Assembly: GCF_019218745.1 (NCBI RefSeq)
Contig: NZ_JAHUXA010000002.1
Span: forward strand, 186,001 to 250,000
Reading direction: 5' to 3'
DNA length: 64,000 nt
Source: Enterobacter sp. ENT03
Lineage (GTDB): Bacteria; Pseudomonadota; Gammaproteobacteria; Enterobacterales; Enterobacteriaceae
Positions 1-10,652 of this stretch are shown piece after piece (positions within the stretch are counted from its first letter, which is position 1; every line of letters starts with the position of its first letter). The position numbers were made by a program, and so were the translations under genes. The notes beneath the pieces were generated by a model that saw only the letters and a program-made list of their open reading frames with translations, did not search any database and had not been told where the DNA came from.

Positions 1-618
1 CCGCTCGCCTAAATCAAAGCTCGCCGGGCACACCAGGTTGCCGACGTTCTCGATAAACAAAATCCCGCCATCGTCCAGCGGTAAACGCGGCGCGGCGTCG
101 GCGATCATCTGCGCATCCAGATGGCAGCCTTTACCGGTATTCACCTGAATCGCCGGGGTGCCGGTGGCGCGAATACGCGCGGCGTCGTTCACCGTTTGCT
201 GATCGCCTTCAATGACCGCGCAGGCGGTTTTCCCTTTCAGGCGCAGCAGGGTTTCGGTGAGCAGGGTGGTTTTACCGGAGCCGGGGCTGGAGACCAGGTT
301 CAGCACCAGCAGCTCGCGGGCAGCGAAGCGCGCGCGGTTGCGGGCGGCAAGCTGGTTATTTTTGTCCAGCACGTCGATTTCCACTTCCAGCATCCGGCGC
401 TGGCTCATGCCGGGGGCATGGGTGCCCGCCTCGCCGTGACCATAATGCAGATCGCCGTTGTCGGTTTGCGTCGGGCTGAAGGCGGTTTTCATGCCGGTGA
501 TGGTCAGCCCTGGGCGGGCGGCTGGCGCAAAAGGCGCGCCGCGAAACGCCGAGTGCGGATTGTGCTCGTCGCCTTCTATATAGAGATTGCCTTCACTGCA
601 ACCACAGGTGGTACACAT
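1..618 (-). CDS. hypB: HypB, hydrogenase nickel-incorporation GTPase (3' end outside window)
   Basis: GTPase that delivers Ni to hydrogenase precursors in the cytoplasm, working with HypA. Only the first 206 codons are present; the gene runs off the left edge. The N-terminus has the high-affinity nickel motif with Cys2, Cys5 and Cys7. A P-loop (SSPGSGKTT) lies at about residues 110-118. The GTPase-domain metal pair Cys165-His166 (in GKGCHLDA) is present. There is no long polyhistidine stretch, only a short His-containing segment at about 58-67, as in the E. coli protein. The start ATG lies 3 nt beyond the hypA stop, so the two genes are co-transcribed. Family knowledge gives the function; the motifs are seen directly. 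Confidence 0.96.
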   Translation of the reverse strand, partial: MCTTCGCSEGNLYIEGDEHNPHSAFRGAPFAPAARPGLTITGMKTAFSPTQTDNGDLHYGHGEAGTHAPGMSQRRMLEVEIDVLDKNNQLAARNRARFAARELLVLNLVSSPGSGKTTLLTETLLRLKGKTACAVIEGDQQTVNDAARIRATGTPAIQVNTGKGCHLDAQMIADAAPRLPLDDGGILFIENVGNLVCPASFDLGER

Positions 619-621
619 GTT

Positions 622-972
622 TCACTCCTGTTCAATTTCCAGACGCTGAATTTGCAGACCGTCGTCGGCGACAATCTGTAACCTGTCGCTGTGACACTGT
701 GGGCAACGGCGCACGCGCTGGCTCAGTAAGGTGACGTACTGCTGACACTGCCCACACCAGCACTCGGCCTGCTGTTCATCGAGATGCAGTACACAGCCTT
801 CCGCCAGCGTGCCGCGGCAGACCAGATCAAAGCAGAAGCGCAGCGCGCTGCTCTCGACGCATGAAAATGCGCCGATTTTTAACCACACGCCGGATACGCG
901 ACGCGCCCCGTGTGCCGCAGCCTGTTGCTCAATGAGTTCCAGCGCGCGCTGGCAAAGCGTAATTTCATGCAT
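622..972 (-). CDS. hypA: HypA, hydrogenase nickel metallochaperone
   Basis: Small Ni/Zn protein (116 aa, the E. coli length) that gives nickel specificity to HypB for hydrogenase-3 maturation. The start used is the ATG giving MHEI, because His2 is the nickel ligand in the family and a GGAGG ribosome site lies just upstream; a longer reading with 12 more residues lacks this support. A zinc site is visible as two cysteine pairs, in CWCGQC near residue 75 and CPQC near residue 91. It is the first gene of the leftward hyp operon, divergent from hycA, with a sigma-54 promoter about 32 bp upstream. Confidence 0.96.
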   Translation of the reverse strand: MHEITLCQRALELIEQQAAAHGARRVSGVWLKIGAFSCVESSALRFCFDLVCRGTLAEGCVLHLDEQQAECWCGQCQQYVTLLSQRVRRCPQCHSDRLQIVADDGLQIQRLEIEQE

Positions 973-1003
973 AGCGCCTCCCGTTAGTCGATGGGCTAGC
1001 AAA

Positions 1004-1019
1004 TGCAATAACGATGCCA
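1004..1019 (-). promoter_or_regulatory. sigma-54 promoter of hypAB
   Basis: Read on the minus strand the site is TGGCAT-N6-TTGC-like with GG and GC exactly 10 nt apart, matching the -24/-12 consensus. It lies 32 bp upstream of the hypA ATG. In E. coli the hyp operon is driven by RpoN and FhlA from this position. Confidence 0.8.
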
Positions 1020-1030
1020 GCTCTCACTGA

Positions 1031-1068
1031 CATGTCACTGACGATGTCGATGCTGACGAAATGACATG
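1031..1068. promoter_or_regulatory. putative FhlA upstream activating site between hypA and hycA
   Basis: A perfect 7-bp inverted pair CATGTCA (1031-1037) and TGACATG (1062-1068) encloses a second GATGTCGATG core. It lies between the two divergent sigma-54 promoters, where FhlA binds in E. coli. Similar TGTCG/TGACA words recur upstream of hydN (13390-13417) and, more weakly, between hycA and hycB (1649-1665). Assignment to FhlA is inferred from position and resemblance. Confidence 0.5.
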
Positions 1069-1121
1069 GCACCGCCAGCACTAAATTAGTTTTTATTGTT
1101 TTAATTCAGATAGTTAAAAAC

Positions 1122-1137
1122 TGGCATAAAAACTGCT
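1122..1137 (+). promoter_or_regulatory. sigma-54 promoter of the hyc operon
   Basis: The site TGGCATAAAAACTGCT has GG (1123-1124) and GC (1135-1136) 10 nt apart, a good -24/-12 match. It lies 35 bp upstream of the hycA ATG, so it would drive hycABCDEFGHI rightwards under FhlA control. Confidence 0.85.
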
Positions 1138-1172
1138 AACAGCGGTTATCGCAACTAATTGGGTAACCTGAC

Positions 1173-1640
1173 ATGACCATCTGGGAAATTAGCGAAAAAG
1201 CTGACTACATTGCCGAACGGCATCAACGCCTCCAGGATGAATGGCGTCATTACTGCAACTCACTGGTTCAGGGGATCACCCTGTCAAAAGCGCGGCTGCA
1301 TCACGCCATGAGCTGCGCGCCGGACCGGGATCTGTGCTTTGTCCTGTTCGAACACTTTCCGGTTTACGTCACCCTCGCCGATGGCTTCAACAGCCACACC
1401 ATCGAGTATTACGTCGGCAGCAAAAACAGCGACGACAAGTTGTTGATCGCGCAGGCGCAGATCGGGCTGGATGGCCGCGTTGACGGCCACGTCAGTAACC
1501 GCTCCCGCGAAGCCGTGCTTGAACACTATCTCGATAAAATCGCGACGCTTTACAACGGCCTGTATGCAGCGATTGAAGAGGATCTGCCGATCGATCTGCA
1601 TCAGCTGGTGAACCGCCCGTTGCAGACGGCGCAGGCGTAA
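1173..1640 (+). CDS. hycA: HycA, formate hydrogenlyase regulatory protein
   Basis: Negative regulator that counteracts the formate-dependent activator FhlA and so damps expression of the hyc and hyp operons. The 155-residue protein is close to the E. coli length (153) and recognisable along its length; no classical DNA-binding domain is evident, in line with action through FhlA. It is the first gene after the sigma-54 promoter and is separated from hycB by 80 bp. That gap carries repeated TGTCGA words that may be an additional FhlA site. Confidence 0.92.
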   Translation: MTIWEISEKADYIAERHQRLQDEWRHYCNSLVQGITLSKARLHHAMSCAPDRDLCFVLFEHFPVYVTLADGFNSHTIEYYVGSKNSDDKLLIAQAQIGLDGRVDGHVSNRSREAVLEHYLDKIATLYNGLYAAIEEDLPIDLHQLVNRPLQTAQA

Positions 1641-1720
1641 CCGCATGGGTGTCGATGAGTGTCGAAACAGACAGTGCATCGGCATGATTTCGTCAAAAAT
1701 GACCACCTGAGGAATGCCTG

Positions 1721-2329
1721 GTGAATCGTTTTGTAATTGCTGACTCCACCCTCTGCATCGGCTGCCACACCTGTGAAGCCGCCTGTGCCGAGACGCATCG
1801 CCAGCGCGGTTTGCAGTCTATGCCGCGGCTGAAAGTGATGCGCAACGAAAAAGAATCTGCGCCGCAGCTCTGTCACCACTGCGAAGACGCGCCCTGCGCC
1901 GGGGTCTGCCCGGTCAATGCCATTAACCGCGTCGATGGTGCGGTGCAGCTCAATGAAAGCCTGTGCGTCAGTTGCAAGCTGTGCGCCATCGCCTGTCCGT
2001 TTGGTGCCATTGAAATGTCCGGCAGCCGCCCGCTGCATATTCCGGCTAACGCCAACACGCCGAAAGCGCCCGCTGCGCCCCCGGCACCCGCCCGTGTCAG
2101 CACGCTGCTGGACTGGGTACCCGGCGTGCGCGCCGTGGCGGTGAAATGCGATCTGTGCAGCTTCGATGAGGCAGGCCCCGCCTGTGTGCGCACCTGCCCG
2201 ACGCAGGCACTGCATCTGGTCAATAACCTCGACATCGCCCGCGCCAGCAAGCGCAAACGCGAACTCACCATCAACGCTGATTTTGGCAATTTGTCGGCAC
2301 TGACCCGCACGCCAGGAGGTACAAATTGA
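1721..2329 (+). CDS. hycB: HycB, iron-sulfur electron-transfer subunit of formate hydrogenlyase
   Basis: Ferredoxin-like subunit that carries electrons from formate dehydrogenase-H to hydrogenase-3. It has 202 residues (E. coli 203) and four cysteine clusters: CIGCHTCEAAC at about 13-23, CHHCEDAPCAGVC near 52-64, CVSCKLCAIAC near 83-93 and a last set from CDLC to CVRTC near 145-163. This supports four [4Fe-4S] clusters. A GTG start is used, with GAGG upstream. The stop overlaps the hycC start, so translation is coupled. It is a close relative of HydN, also in this window. Confidence 0.95.
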   Translation: MNRFVIADSTLCIGCHTCEAACAETHRQRGLQSMPRLKVMRNEKESAPQLCHHCEDAPCAGVCPVNAINRVDGAVQLNESLCVSCKLCAIACPFGAIEMSGSRPLHIPANANTPKAPAAPPAPARVSTLLDWVPGVRAVAVKCDLCSFDEAGPACVRTCPTQALHLVNNLDIARASKRKRELTINADFGNLSALTRTPGGTN

Positions 2330-4152
2330 ACGCGCTCTCTCTCATTAACAGCGCGCTGCTGTGCTTCGCAGTGGCGGCGCTACTGGCAGCGGCGTTTTCT
2401 TTTCATAAGCCGCTTAGCGGTGTGATGGCGGGACTGGGCGGCGCACTCGCCAGCGCCATGACGGCAGGGGCCGGGGCGCTGGTGCTGCTTGACGGCGTGG
2501 CGGTGCAGGGCACGGTGTCGCTGGCGGAGGTCGGTATGCTGATCACACCGCTGTCGGCGATCTGGCTTATCACCCTTGGCCTGTGCGGGCTGTTTGTCAG
2601 TCTGTTTAACCTCGACTGGCATCGCCACGCCGGGGTACAGGCGAACGGTCTGCTGATTAACGCGCTGATGGCGGCGGCGGTGTGTGCTGTCGTTGCCGAT
2701 AACCTCGGCGTGCTGGTGGTGATGGCGGAGATCATGGCGCTGTGTGCGGTATTTCTTACCGGGTGCGGTCCGTCGGCAAAACTGTGGTTTGTGCTCGGCC
2801 GGGCGGGTACGCTGCTGCTGGTGGTGAGTTGCGGCTTGATCTGGCAGCGTTATCACACGCTGGATCTGACGCAGATGAATATCGCCGCCCGGCAGCTGCC
2901 GCTGAGCGCCGGGATCTGGCTCTCCGGCGTGGCGGGCTTTGGTCTGCTGGCGGGGATCATCCCGCTGCACGGTTGGGTGCCGCAGGCCCATGCGAATGCC
3001 AGCGCGCCCGCGGCGGCGCTGTTCTCCACCGTGGTGATGAAAATCGGCCTGTTTGGCATCCTCACGTTGTCGCTCGTGGGCGGTAATCCACCGCTGTGGT
3101 GGGGCATTGTGCTGCTGGTGCTGGGGATGGTGACGGCTTTTGTCGGCGGCCTTTACGCGCTGATGGAGCACAATATTCAGCGCCTGCTGGCGTACCACAC
3201 GCTGGAAAACATCGGCATTATTTTGCTGGGGCTGGGTGCCGGACTGACGGGTATCGCCCTGCAACAGCCTGCATTGATCGCGCTTGGCATGACCGGCGGT
3301 CTGTATCACCTCATCAATCACAGCCTGTTTAAAAGCACGCTGTTTCTCGGCGCGGGCAGCGTCTGGTATCAGACCGGGCACCGCGATATTGAAAAGCTGG
3401 GCGGCATCGGCAAACGCATGCCGCTGATTTCGCTGGTCATGCTGGTGGGGCTGATGGCGATGGCGGCGCTGCCGCCGCTGAACGGCTTTGCCGGGGAATG
3501 GGTGATCTACCAGTCCTTCTTCCGGCTGAGCAGCAGCGACCTGTTTATTGGCCGTCTGCTTGGCCCGCTGCTTGCGGTCGGGCTGGCGATCACCGGCGCG
3601 CTGGCGGTGATGTGCATGGCGAAAGTCTACGGCGTGACCTTTCTCGGCGCACCGCGCACGCCTGAGGCGGCAAACGCCCGTCCTGCGCCCGTGTTGATGA
3701 CCTTCTGTGTGGTGGCGCTGGCGCTGTGCTGTATCGCGGGCGGTGTGGGCGCGCCCTGGCTGCTGCCGCTGTTATCAACGGCAGTGCCGCTGCCGCTTGC
3801 CACCGCGCAGACCAGCGTGTCGCAGCCGATGATCGCGCTGCTGCTGGTGGCCTGCCCGCTGTTGCCGCTGATCATCATGCTGCTGCTGAAAGGCGACCGT
3901 TTACCGGGCCGCCAGCGCGGTGCGGCCTGGGTGTGCGGATACGATCACGAGCCATCGATGGTGATCACCGCCCACGGTTTTGCTCATCCGGTAAAAGCGG
4001 CTTTTGCCCCGGTGCTGAAGTTGCGTCACTGGCTGAACCCGGTCGCCCGCATTCCTGGCTGGCAGCGTGAAGGGGCGGCAGTACTGTTCCGCCGTCTGGC
4101 GCTGATCGAGCTGGCGGTGCTGGTGGTCGTTGTGATTTCCCGAGGAGCCTGA
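2326..4152 (+). CDS. hycC: HycC, membrane antiporter-like subunit of hydrogenase-3
   Basis: Large polytopic inner-membrane subunit of formate hydrogenlyase, related to NuoL and Mrp antiporters, and the candidate proton-translocating part. It is 608 aa, as in E. coli. Conserved segments include HGWVPQAHANASAPAAALF near residues 210-228 followed by a membrane lysine (VVMKIGLFG), the amphipathic NIQRLLAYHTLENIG segment and the INHSLFKSTLFLGAGSV helix. The start is TTG, overlapping the hycB stop (TTGA), with AGGAGG upstream. It ends 2 nt before hycD. Confidence 0.96.
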   Translation: MNALSLINSALLCFAVAALLAAAFSFHKPLSGVMAGLGGALASAMTAGAGALVLLDGVAVQGTVSLAEVGMLITPLSAIWLITLGLCGLFVSLFNLDWHRHAGVQANGLLINALMAAAVCAVVADNLGVLVVMAEIMALCAVFLTGCGPSAKLWFVLGRAGTLLLVVSCGLIWQRYHTLDLTQMNIAARQLPLSAGIWLSGVAGFGLLAGIIPLHGWVPQAHANASAPAAALFSTVVMKIGLFGILTLSLVGGNPPLWWGIVLLVLGMVTAFVGGLYALMEHNIQRLLAYHTLENIGIILLGLGAGLTGIALQQPALIALGMTGGLYHLINHSLFKSTLFLGAGSVWYQTGHRDIEKLGGIGKRMPLISLVMLVGLMAMAALPPLNGFAGEWVIYQSFFRLSSSDLFIGRLLGPLLAVGLAITGALAVMCMAKVYGVTFLGAPRTPEAANARPAPVLMTFCVVALALCCIAGGVGAPWLLPLLSTAVPLPLATAQTSVSQPMIALLLVACPLLPLIIMLLLKGDRLPGRQRGAAWVCGYDHEPSMVITAHGFAHPVKAAFAPVLKLRHWLNPVARIPGWQREGAAVLFRRLALIELAVLVVVVISRGA

Positions 4153-4154
4153 AC

Positions 4155-5078
4155 ATGAATCTGCTGTTTCCGTTACTTCAGGCGCTGGTGCTGTTTGCCC
4201 TCGCGCCGCTGTTGTCCGGCGTGACCCGCGTGGCGCGCGCTCGTCTGCACAATCGCCGCGGGCCGGGCGTGCTGCAAGAATACCGCGACCTGATCAAGCT
4301 GTTTGGTCGTCAGAGCATTGCGCCGGATGCGGCGGGCTGGGTGTTTCGCCTGATGCCGTTCGTGATGGTCGGCGTAATGCTGACCATTGCCACCGCGCTG
4401 CCGGTGATCACCGTTGCGTCGCCGCTGCCGGTGCTGGGCGATCTGATCACCTTGATCTACCTGTTTGCCATCGCGCGCTTCTTCTTTGCCATCGCCGGGC
4501 TGGACACCGGCAGTCCGTTTACCGGGCTGGGGGCCAGCCGCGAGGCGATGCTCGGTGTGCTGGTGGAGCCGATCCTGATCTTAGGATTGTGGGTCGCGGC
4601 GCTGGTGGCCGGCTCAACGCACATCTCTTATATCACCGCGGCGATTTACCACTGGCCCGCCGGACGCAGCCTGCCGCTGATCCTCGCGCTGTGCGCCTGT
4701 GCCTTCGCCACTTTTATTGAGATGGGCAAACTGCCGTTCGATCTCGCGGAAGCGGAGCAGGAGCTTCAGGAAGGCCCGCTCACTGAGTACAGCGGTAGCG
4801 GCTTTGCGGTGCTGAAGTGGGGCATCTGCCTCAAACAGCTGGTGGTGCTGCAACTCTTTGTCGGCGTCTTTTTCCCGTGGGGGCAGATGATGCACTTCAG
4901 CGTTACCGGCCTGCTGCTGGCGCTGGTCATTGCCATCGTGAAATTGCTGGTCGGCGTGCTGGTGATTGCGCTGTTTGAAAACAGCATGGCGCGTCTGCGT
5001 TTTTGCGCCACCTCGCGCGTCACCTGGGCCGGTTTCGGCTTTGCCTTTTTAGCCTTCGTCTCCTTGCTGGCGGCGTGA
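4155..5078 (+). CDS. hycD: HycD, membrane anchor subunit of hydrogenase-3
   Basis: NuoH-like integral membrane subunit that anchors the hydrogenase peripheral arm. It is 307 aa, the E. coli length, with about eight hydrophobic helices. The family signatures are visible: LHNRRGPGVLQEYRDLIKLFG near residues 32-52 and the acidic EMGKLPFDLAEAEQEL segment near 190-205, which faces the small subunit. It follows hycC by 2 nt with a GAGGAG ribosome site and precedes hycE by 17 nt. Confidence 0.96.
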   Translation: MNLLFPLLQALVLFALAPLLSGVTRVARARLHNRRGPGVLQEYRDLIKLFGRQSIAPDAAGWVFRLMPFVMVGVMLTIATALPVITVASPLPVLGDLITLIYLFAIARFFFAIAGLDTGSPFTGLGASREAMLGVLVEPILILGLWVAALVAGSTHISYITAAIYHWPAGRSLPLILALCACAFATFIEMGKLPFDLAEAEQELQEGPLTEYSGSGFAVLKWGICLKQLVVLQLFVGVFFPWGQMMHFSVTGLLLALVIAIVKLLVGVLVIALFENSMARLRFCATSRVTWAGFGFAFLAFVSLLAA

Positions 5079-5095
5079 TTTAAGAGAACTTATGT

Positions 5096-6805
5096 ATGTC
5101 TGAAGAAAAAATCGGTCAACACTACCTCGCCGCACTGCATCAGGCCTTTCCGGGCGTGGTGCTGGATGAAGCCTGGCAGACCCGCGATCAGCTCACCCTG
5201 ACGGTGAAAGTAAATTATCTGCCGGAAGTGGTGGAGTTTCTCTATTACCAGCAGGGCGGCTGGCTGTCGGTGCTGTTCGGCAACGACGAACGCCAGCTGT
5301 GCGGCCATTACGCCGTCTACTACGTGCTGTCGATGGAGCAGGGGACCAAATGCTGGATCACGGTGCGGGTGGAAGTGGACGCCGCTACCCTGGAGTTTCC
5401 GTCGGTGACGCCGCGCGTACCGGCGGCGGTGTGGGGCGAGCGCGAAGTGCGCGACATGTATGGCCTGCGCCCGGTCGGGCTGCCGGATGAGCGTCGTCTG
5501 GTGCTGCCGGATGACTGGCCGGACGAACTCTATCCGCTGCGTAAAGACAGCATGGATTACCGCCAACGCCCGGCCCCGACCACCGACAGCGAAACCTATG
5601 AGTTTATTAACGAGCTGGGCAGCAAGAAAAATAACGTCGTGCCGATCGGCCCGCTGCACGTCACCTCGGACGAACCGGGCCATTTCCGCCTGTTTGTCGA
5701 TGGTGAAAACATTATCGACGCCGATTACCGCCTGTTCTACGTCCATCGCGGCATGGAAAAGCTGGCGGAAACCCGCATGGGCTACAACGAAGTCACCTTC
5801 CTGTCGGATCGCGTGTGCGGCATCTGCGGCTTTGCCCACAGCACCGCTTACACCACCTCGGTAGAAAACGCGATGGGCATTAAGGTGCCGGAGCGTGCGC
5901 AGATGATCCGCGCCATTCTGCTGGAAGTGGAACGGCTGCACAGCCACCTGCTGAACCTCGGCCTGGCCTGTCACTTTGTCGGCTTTGACTCCGGCTTTAT
6001 GCAGTTTTTCCGCGTACGCGAAACCTCCATGAAAATGGCGGAGATCCTCACCGGGGCGCGTAAAACCTACGGCATGAACCTGATTGGCGGCATTCGTCGC
6101 GACATGCTGAAAGACGACATGATCCAGACCCGCCAGTTGGCGCAGCAGATGCGCCGCGACGTGATGGAGCTGGTGGATGTGCTGATGAGCACGCCGAATA
6201 TCGAACAGCGTACCGTTGGCATTGGCCGTCTGGATCCGCAGATCGCCCGCGACTTCAGCAACGTCGGCCCGATGGTGCGCGCCAGCGGCCATGCGCGCGA
6301 TACCCGCGCCGATCACCCGTTCGTCGGTTACGGGCTGCTGCCGATGACCGTGCACAGCGAGCAGGGCTGCGACGTGATCTCCCGCCTGAAAGTGCGCATC
6401 AACGAAGTGCTGACCGCGCTCAATATGATCGACTTTGGTCTGGATAACCTGCCCGGCGGCCCGCTGCTGGTGGAAGGCTTTACCTATATTCCGCACCGCT
6501 TTGCCCTCGGTTTTGCCGAAGCGCCACGCGGCGATGACATTCACTGGAGCATGACCGGCGACAACCAGAAACTCTACCGCTGGCGCTGCCGGGCGGCGAC
6601 CTACGCCAACTGGCCGACCCTGCGCTATATGCTGCGTGGCAACACGGTATCCGACGCGCCGCTGATCATCGGCAGCCTCGATCCGTGCTACTCCTGTACC
6701 GACCGCATGACGGTGGTGGATGTGCGCAAGAAGAAAAGCAAAGTGGTGCCGTACAAAGAGCTTGAGCGCTACAGCATCGAGCGTAAAAACTCGCCGCTGA
6801 AATAA
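5096..6805 (+). CDS. hycE: HycE, large [NiFe] catalytic subunit of hydrogenase-3
   Basis: Catalytic subunit that reduces protons to H2. The 569-residue precursor has an N-terminal NuoC-like domain (about 1-165) and the [NiFe] large-subunit domain. Nickel ligands are seen in RVCGICGFAHS (Cys241 and Cys244) and in the C-terminal DPCYSCTDR. Thirty-two residues follow that Arg, starting MTVVD; this is the tail that HycI removes once nickel is inserted. The site and tail length match E. coli HycE. The gene lies mid-operon, 9 nt before hycF. Confidence 0.97.
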   Translation: MSEEKIGQHYLAALHQAFPGVVLDEAWQTRDQLTLTVKVNYLPEVVEFLYYQQGGWLSVLFGNDERQLCGHYAVYYVLSMEQGTKCWITVRVEVDAATLEFPSVTPRVPAAVWGEREVRDMYGLRPVGLPDERRLVLPDDWPDELYPLRKDSMDYRQRPAPTTDSETYEFINELGSKKNNVVPIGPLHVTSDEPGHFRLFVDGENIIDADYRLFYVHRGMEKLAETRMGYNEVTFLSDRVCGICGFAHSTAYTTSVENAMGIKVPERAQMIRAILLEVERLHSHLLNLGLACHFVGFDSGFMQFFRVRETSMKMAEILTGARKTYGMNLIGGIRRDMLKDDMIQTRQLAQQMRRDVMELVDVLMSTPNIEQRTVGIGRLDPQIARDFSNVGPMVRASGHARDTRADHPFVGYGLLPMTVHSEQGCDVISRLKVRINEVLTALNMIDFGLDNLPGGPLLVEGFTYIPHRFALGFAEAPRGDDIHWSMTGDNQKLYRWRCRAATYANWPTLRYMLRGNTVSDAPLIIGSLDPCYSCTDRMTVVDVRKKKSKVVPYKELERYSIERKNSPLK

Positions 6806-6814
6806 GGAGTCGCC

Positions 6815-7357
6815 ATGTTTACCTTTATCAAAAAAGTCATCAAAACCGGCGCGCCGACCTCGTCGTACCCGCTGGAGCCGATTGCCGTCGATAAAAACTT
6901 TCGCGGCAAACCGGAGCACAATCCGCAGCAGTGTATCGGCTGCGCGGCCTGCGTGAACGCCTGTCCGTCAAACGCCCTGAGCGTGGAAACCGATCTGGCC
7001 TGCGGCGAACAGGCCTGGCAGTTTAACCTCGGGCGCTGCATTTTTTGCGGTCGCTGCGAAGAGGTCTGTCCGACGGCGGCCATTACCTTGTCCCAGGCCT
7101 ATGAACTGGCGGTATGGAAGAAAGAGGATTTCCTGCAACAGTCGCGCTTTGCGCTGTGCGAATGCCGCGTCTGCGCCCGGCCCTTCGCCGTGCAAAAAGA
7201 GATCGACTACGCCATCGCCCTGCTGCAACACAACGGCGACACCCGTGCGCACGAGCACCGGGAGAGCTTCGAAACCTGCCCGGACTGCAAACGTCAGAAA
7301 TGCCTGGTGCCGTCAGATCGCATTGAACTGACGCGCCACATGAGGAAGGCCAGCTAA
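6815..7357 (+). CDS. hycF: HycF, 8Fe-8S ferredoxin subunit of hydrogenase-3
   Basis: Electron-transfer subunit (180 aa, E. coli length) between HycB and the small subunit HycG, related to NuoI. Two classical [4Fe-4S] motifs are seen: [12 protein letters not shown] near residues 38-49 and [12 protein letters not shown] near 73-84. The C-terminal third holds further cysteine pairs (CECRVC and CPDCKRQKC) that may form a zinc-type site. A strong AAGGAG lies before the ATG. The TAA stop shares one base with the hycG ATG. Confidence 0.95.
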   Translation: MFTFIKKVIKTGAPTSSYPLEPIAVDKNFRGKPEHNPQQCIGCAACVNACPSNALSVETDLACGEQAWQFNLGRCIFCGRCEEVCPTAAITLSQAYELAVWKKEDFLQQSRFALCECRVCARPFAVQKEIDYAIALLQHNGDTRAHEHRESFETCPDCKRQKCLVPSDRIELTRHMRKAS

Positions 7358-8124
7358 TGCAAAACCTAATTGGACCGCGTGACGATAACGGCATTCCGGT
7401 GCCGATGACGGTGGACGAATCCATCGCGCGCATGAAAACGTCGCTGCTGAAAAACATCAAACGCTCCGCTTATGTCTACCGGGTAGACTGCGGCGGCTGC
7501 AACGGCTGCGAAATCGAGATTTTCGCCACGCTTTCGCCGCTGTTCGACGCCGAACGCTTCGGCATTAAAGTCGTGCCGTCGCCGCGTCATGCCGACATTC
7601 TGCTGTTTACCGGGGCGGTGACGCGCGCCATGCGCTCGCCTGCGCTACGCGCCTGGCAGTCAGCGCCGGATCCGAAAATCTGCATCTCTTACGGTGCCTG
7701 CGGCAACAGCGGCGGCATCTTCCACGATCTCTACTGCGTGTGGGGCGGCACCGACAAAATTGTGCCGGTGGATGTTTATATTCCTGGCTGCCCGCCGACG
7801 CCTGCCGCCACGCTGTATGGCTTCGCCATGGCGCTGGGGCTGCTGGAGCAGAAGATCCACGCTCGTCTGCCGGGGGAGCAGGACAATCAGCCCGCCGGGC
7901 TGTTGCATGGCGATATGGTGCAGCCGCTGCGCGTGCGTGTGGATCGTGCTGCCCGTCAGTTGGCCGGTTTTCGCTATGGCCGCCAGATAGCCGATGATTA
8001 TCTGCGGCGGCTGGGAGAGGGCGAGCAGCAGGTGGCGCGCTGGCTGGAAGCGGAAAACGATCCACGGCTGAACGAAATCGTGCAGCAGCTTAACAGCGTG
8101 GTGAACGAGGCGCGGATCGGATGA
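7357..8124 (+). CDS. hycG: HycG, small iron-sulfur subunit of hydrogenase-3
   Basis: NuoB-like small subunit (255 aa) that carries the [4Fe-4S] cluster nearest the HycE active site. The cluster ligands lie in [13 protein letters not shown] (about residues 45-57), GACGNSGG and PGCPPTP. The C-terminal 80 residues are charged and typical of the enterobacterial protein. It overlaps hycF by one base and hycH by four (ATGA), showing tight translational coupling. Confidence 0.95.
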   Translation: MQNLIGPRDDNGIPVPMTVDESIARMKTSLLKNIKRSAYVYRVDCGGCNGCEIEIFATLSPLFDAERFGIKVVPSPRHADILLFTGAVTRAMRSPALRAWQSAPDPKICISYGACGNSGGIFHDLYCVWGGTDKIVPVDVYIPGCPPTPAATLYGFAMALGLLEQKIHARLPGEQDNQPAGLLHGDMVQPLRVRVDRAARQLAGFRYGRQIADDYLRRLGEGEQQVARWLEAENDPRLNEIVQQLNSVVNEARIG

Positions 8125-8531
8125 GCGAGAACGTCGTTTTCAGTCAGTTGAGTCGTAAGTTTGTCGACGAGAATGACGCCACGCCGCCCGCCGCGCAGCA
8201 GGTGGTCTATTACAGTCTGGCAATCGGACATCACCTGGGGGTGATCGACTGCCTGGAAGCGGCGCTGACCTGCCCGTGGCAGGCGTATCTGGCGTGGATC
8301 GGTACGCTGGAGGAGGGCTGCGAGGCTCGGCGCAAAATGGAAGGCGTGCCGAAGTATGGCGAGATCGTCATTGACCATTCGCACATCAGCATGCTGGCAA
8401 ACGCCTTTGATCGCGCCCAGGCGCGCCAGACGCCGGAGCAACAGGCCTGGAGCAAGACGCTGCTCAGCATGCTGCACGATATTTATCAGGAGAATGCCAT
8501 CTACCTGATGGTAAGGAGATTACGTGACTGA
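8121..8531 (+). CDS. hycH: HycH, hydrogenase-3 assembly protein
   Basis: Cytoplasmic protein needed in E. coli for conversion of the HycE precursor to its mature form; its biochemical activity is not well defined. It has 136 residues, the family length, no membrane segment and no metal motif. It overlaps hycG at its start and hycI at its end, so it is made in step with both the substrate complex and the protease. Confidence 0.93.
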   Translation: MSENVVFSQLSRKFVDENDATPPAAQQVVYYSLAIGHHLGVIDCLEAALTCPWQAYLAWIGTLEEGCEARRKMEGVPKYGEIVIDHSHISMLANAFDRAQARQTPEQQAWSKTLLSMLHDIYQENAIYLMVRRLRD

Positions 8532-8979
8532 CGTTTTATTGTGTGTCGGCAACACCATGATGGGCGATGATGGCGCAGGCCCGCTGCTGGCGGAAATGTG
8601 CGCCGAGCGGGGATGCGGCAAGTGGACGGTCATTGACGGCGGCAGCGCGCCGGAAAATGACATCGTGGCGATCCGCGAACATAAGCCCGCGCGGCTGATG
8701 ATCGTCGATGCCACCGACATGGGGCTTAATCCGGGTGAGATCCGTATTATCGATCCGGATGACATCGCCGACATGTTTATGATGACCACCCACAATATGC
8801 CGCTTAACTATCTGGTTGATCAGATAAAAGACGATGTCGGCGAGGTGATTTTTGTCGGCATTCAGCCGGATATTGTCGGCTTTTATTACCCGATGACGCC
8901 GCCGGTGAAGGAGGCCGTGGAAACGGTGTATCAACGCCTCGCCGGATGGCAAGGGAACGGCGGTTTCCCGCCGTTATGA
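8524..8979 (+). CDS. hycI: HycI, hydrogenase-3 maturation endopeptidase
   Basis: Nickel-dependent protease that cuts the C-terminal tail off HycE after Ni insertion. It has 151 residues (E. coli 156). The nickel ligands of the HybD/HycI family are visible: Asp16 in GNTMMGDDGAG, an Asp in VDATDMG near residue 62 and a His in THNMPL near 90. GTG start, overlapping the hycH stop, with AAGGAG upstream. It is the last hyc gene; a tandem REP array follows within 10 bp and separates it from convergent ascB. Confidence 0.95.
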   Translation: MTDVLLCVGNTMMGDDGAGPLLAEMCAERGCGKWTVIDGGSAPENDIVAIREHKPARLMIVDATDMGLNPGEIRIIDPDDIADMFMMTTHNMPLNYLVDQIKDDVGEVIFVGIQPDIVGFYYPMTPPVKEAVETVYQRLAGWQGNGGFPPL

Positions 8980-8984
8980 TTGAA

Positions 8985-9209
8985 ACTCAGCCCGGCGGGA
9001 AATGCCGGGCGGCGCTGCGCTTGCACCGGCCTACATGATGTCGACAATGTGGTTTTTTGTAGGCCCGGTAAGCGAAGCGCCACCGGGCTACATGATTTCG
9101 ATAATGTGGTTTTTTGTAGGCCCGGTAAGCGAAGCGCCACCGGGCTACATGATTTCGATAATGTGGTTTTCTGTAGGCCCGGTAAGCGAAGCGCCACCGG
9201 GCGACACCA
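8985..9209. repeat. REP array with three 57-bp tandem units
   Basis: A first, divergent REP-like palindrome (about 8988-9042) is followed by copies starting at 9059, 9116 and 9173, exactly 57 bp apart. Each carries a GTAGGCCCGG...CCGGGC palindrome plus a linker containing TACATGATTTCGATAATGTGG. The copies are nearly identical. The array lies between the convergent genes hycI and ascB, where it may end transcription or protect the 3' ends. Confidence 0.9.
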
Positions 9210-9210
9210 T

Positions 9211-10647
<1,437 letters not shown>

Positions 10648-10652
10648 TTAAA

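Noticed and set aside
121-681. 186-codon open frame on the plus strand across hypB
   Set aside because: It is the antisense shadow of hypB/hypA, which have clear motifs on the minus strand.
5090-6919. 609-codon open frame opposite hycE
   Set aside because: Antisense shadow of a high-GC gene; composition is His/Arg/Ala-rich with no family resemblance, while hycE is certain.
8985-9209. CRISPR array beside hycI
   Set aside because: The repeats carry the REP palindrome, the whole 57-bp unit including the linker is repeated, and no cas genes are near; spacers are not unique.
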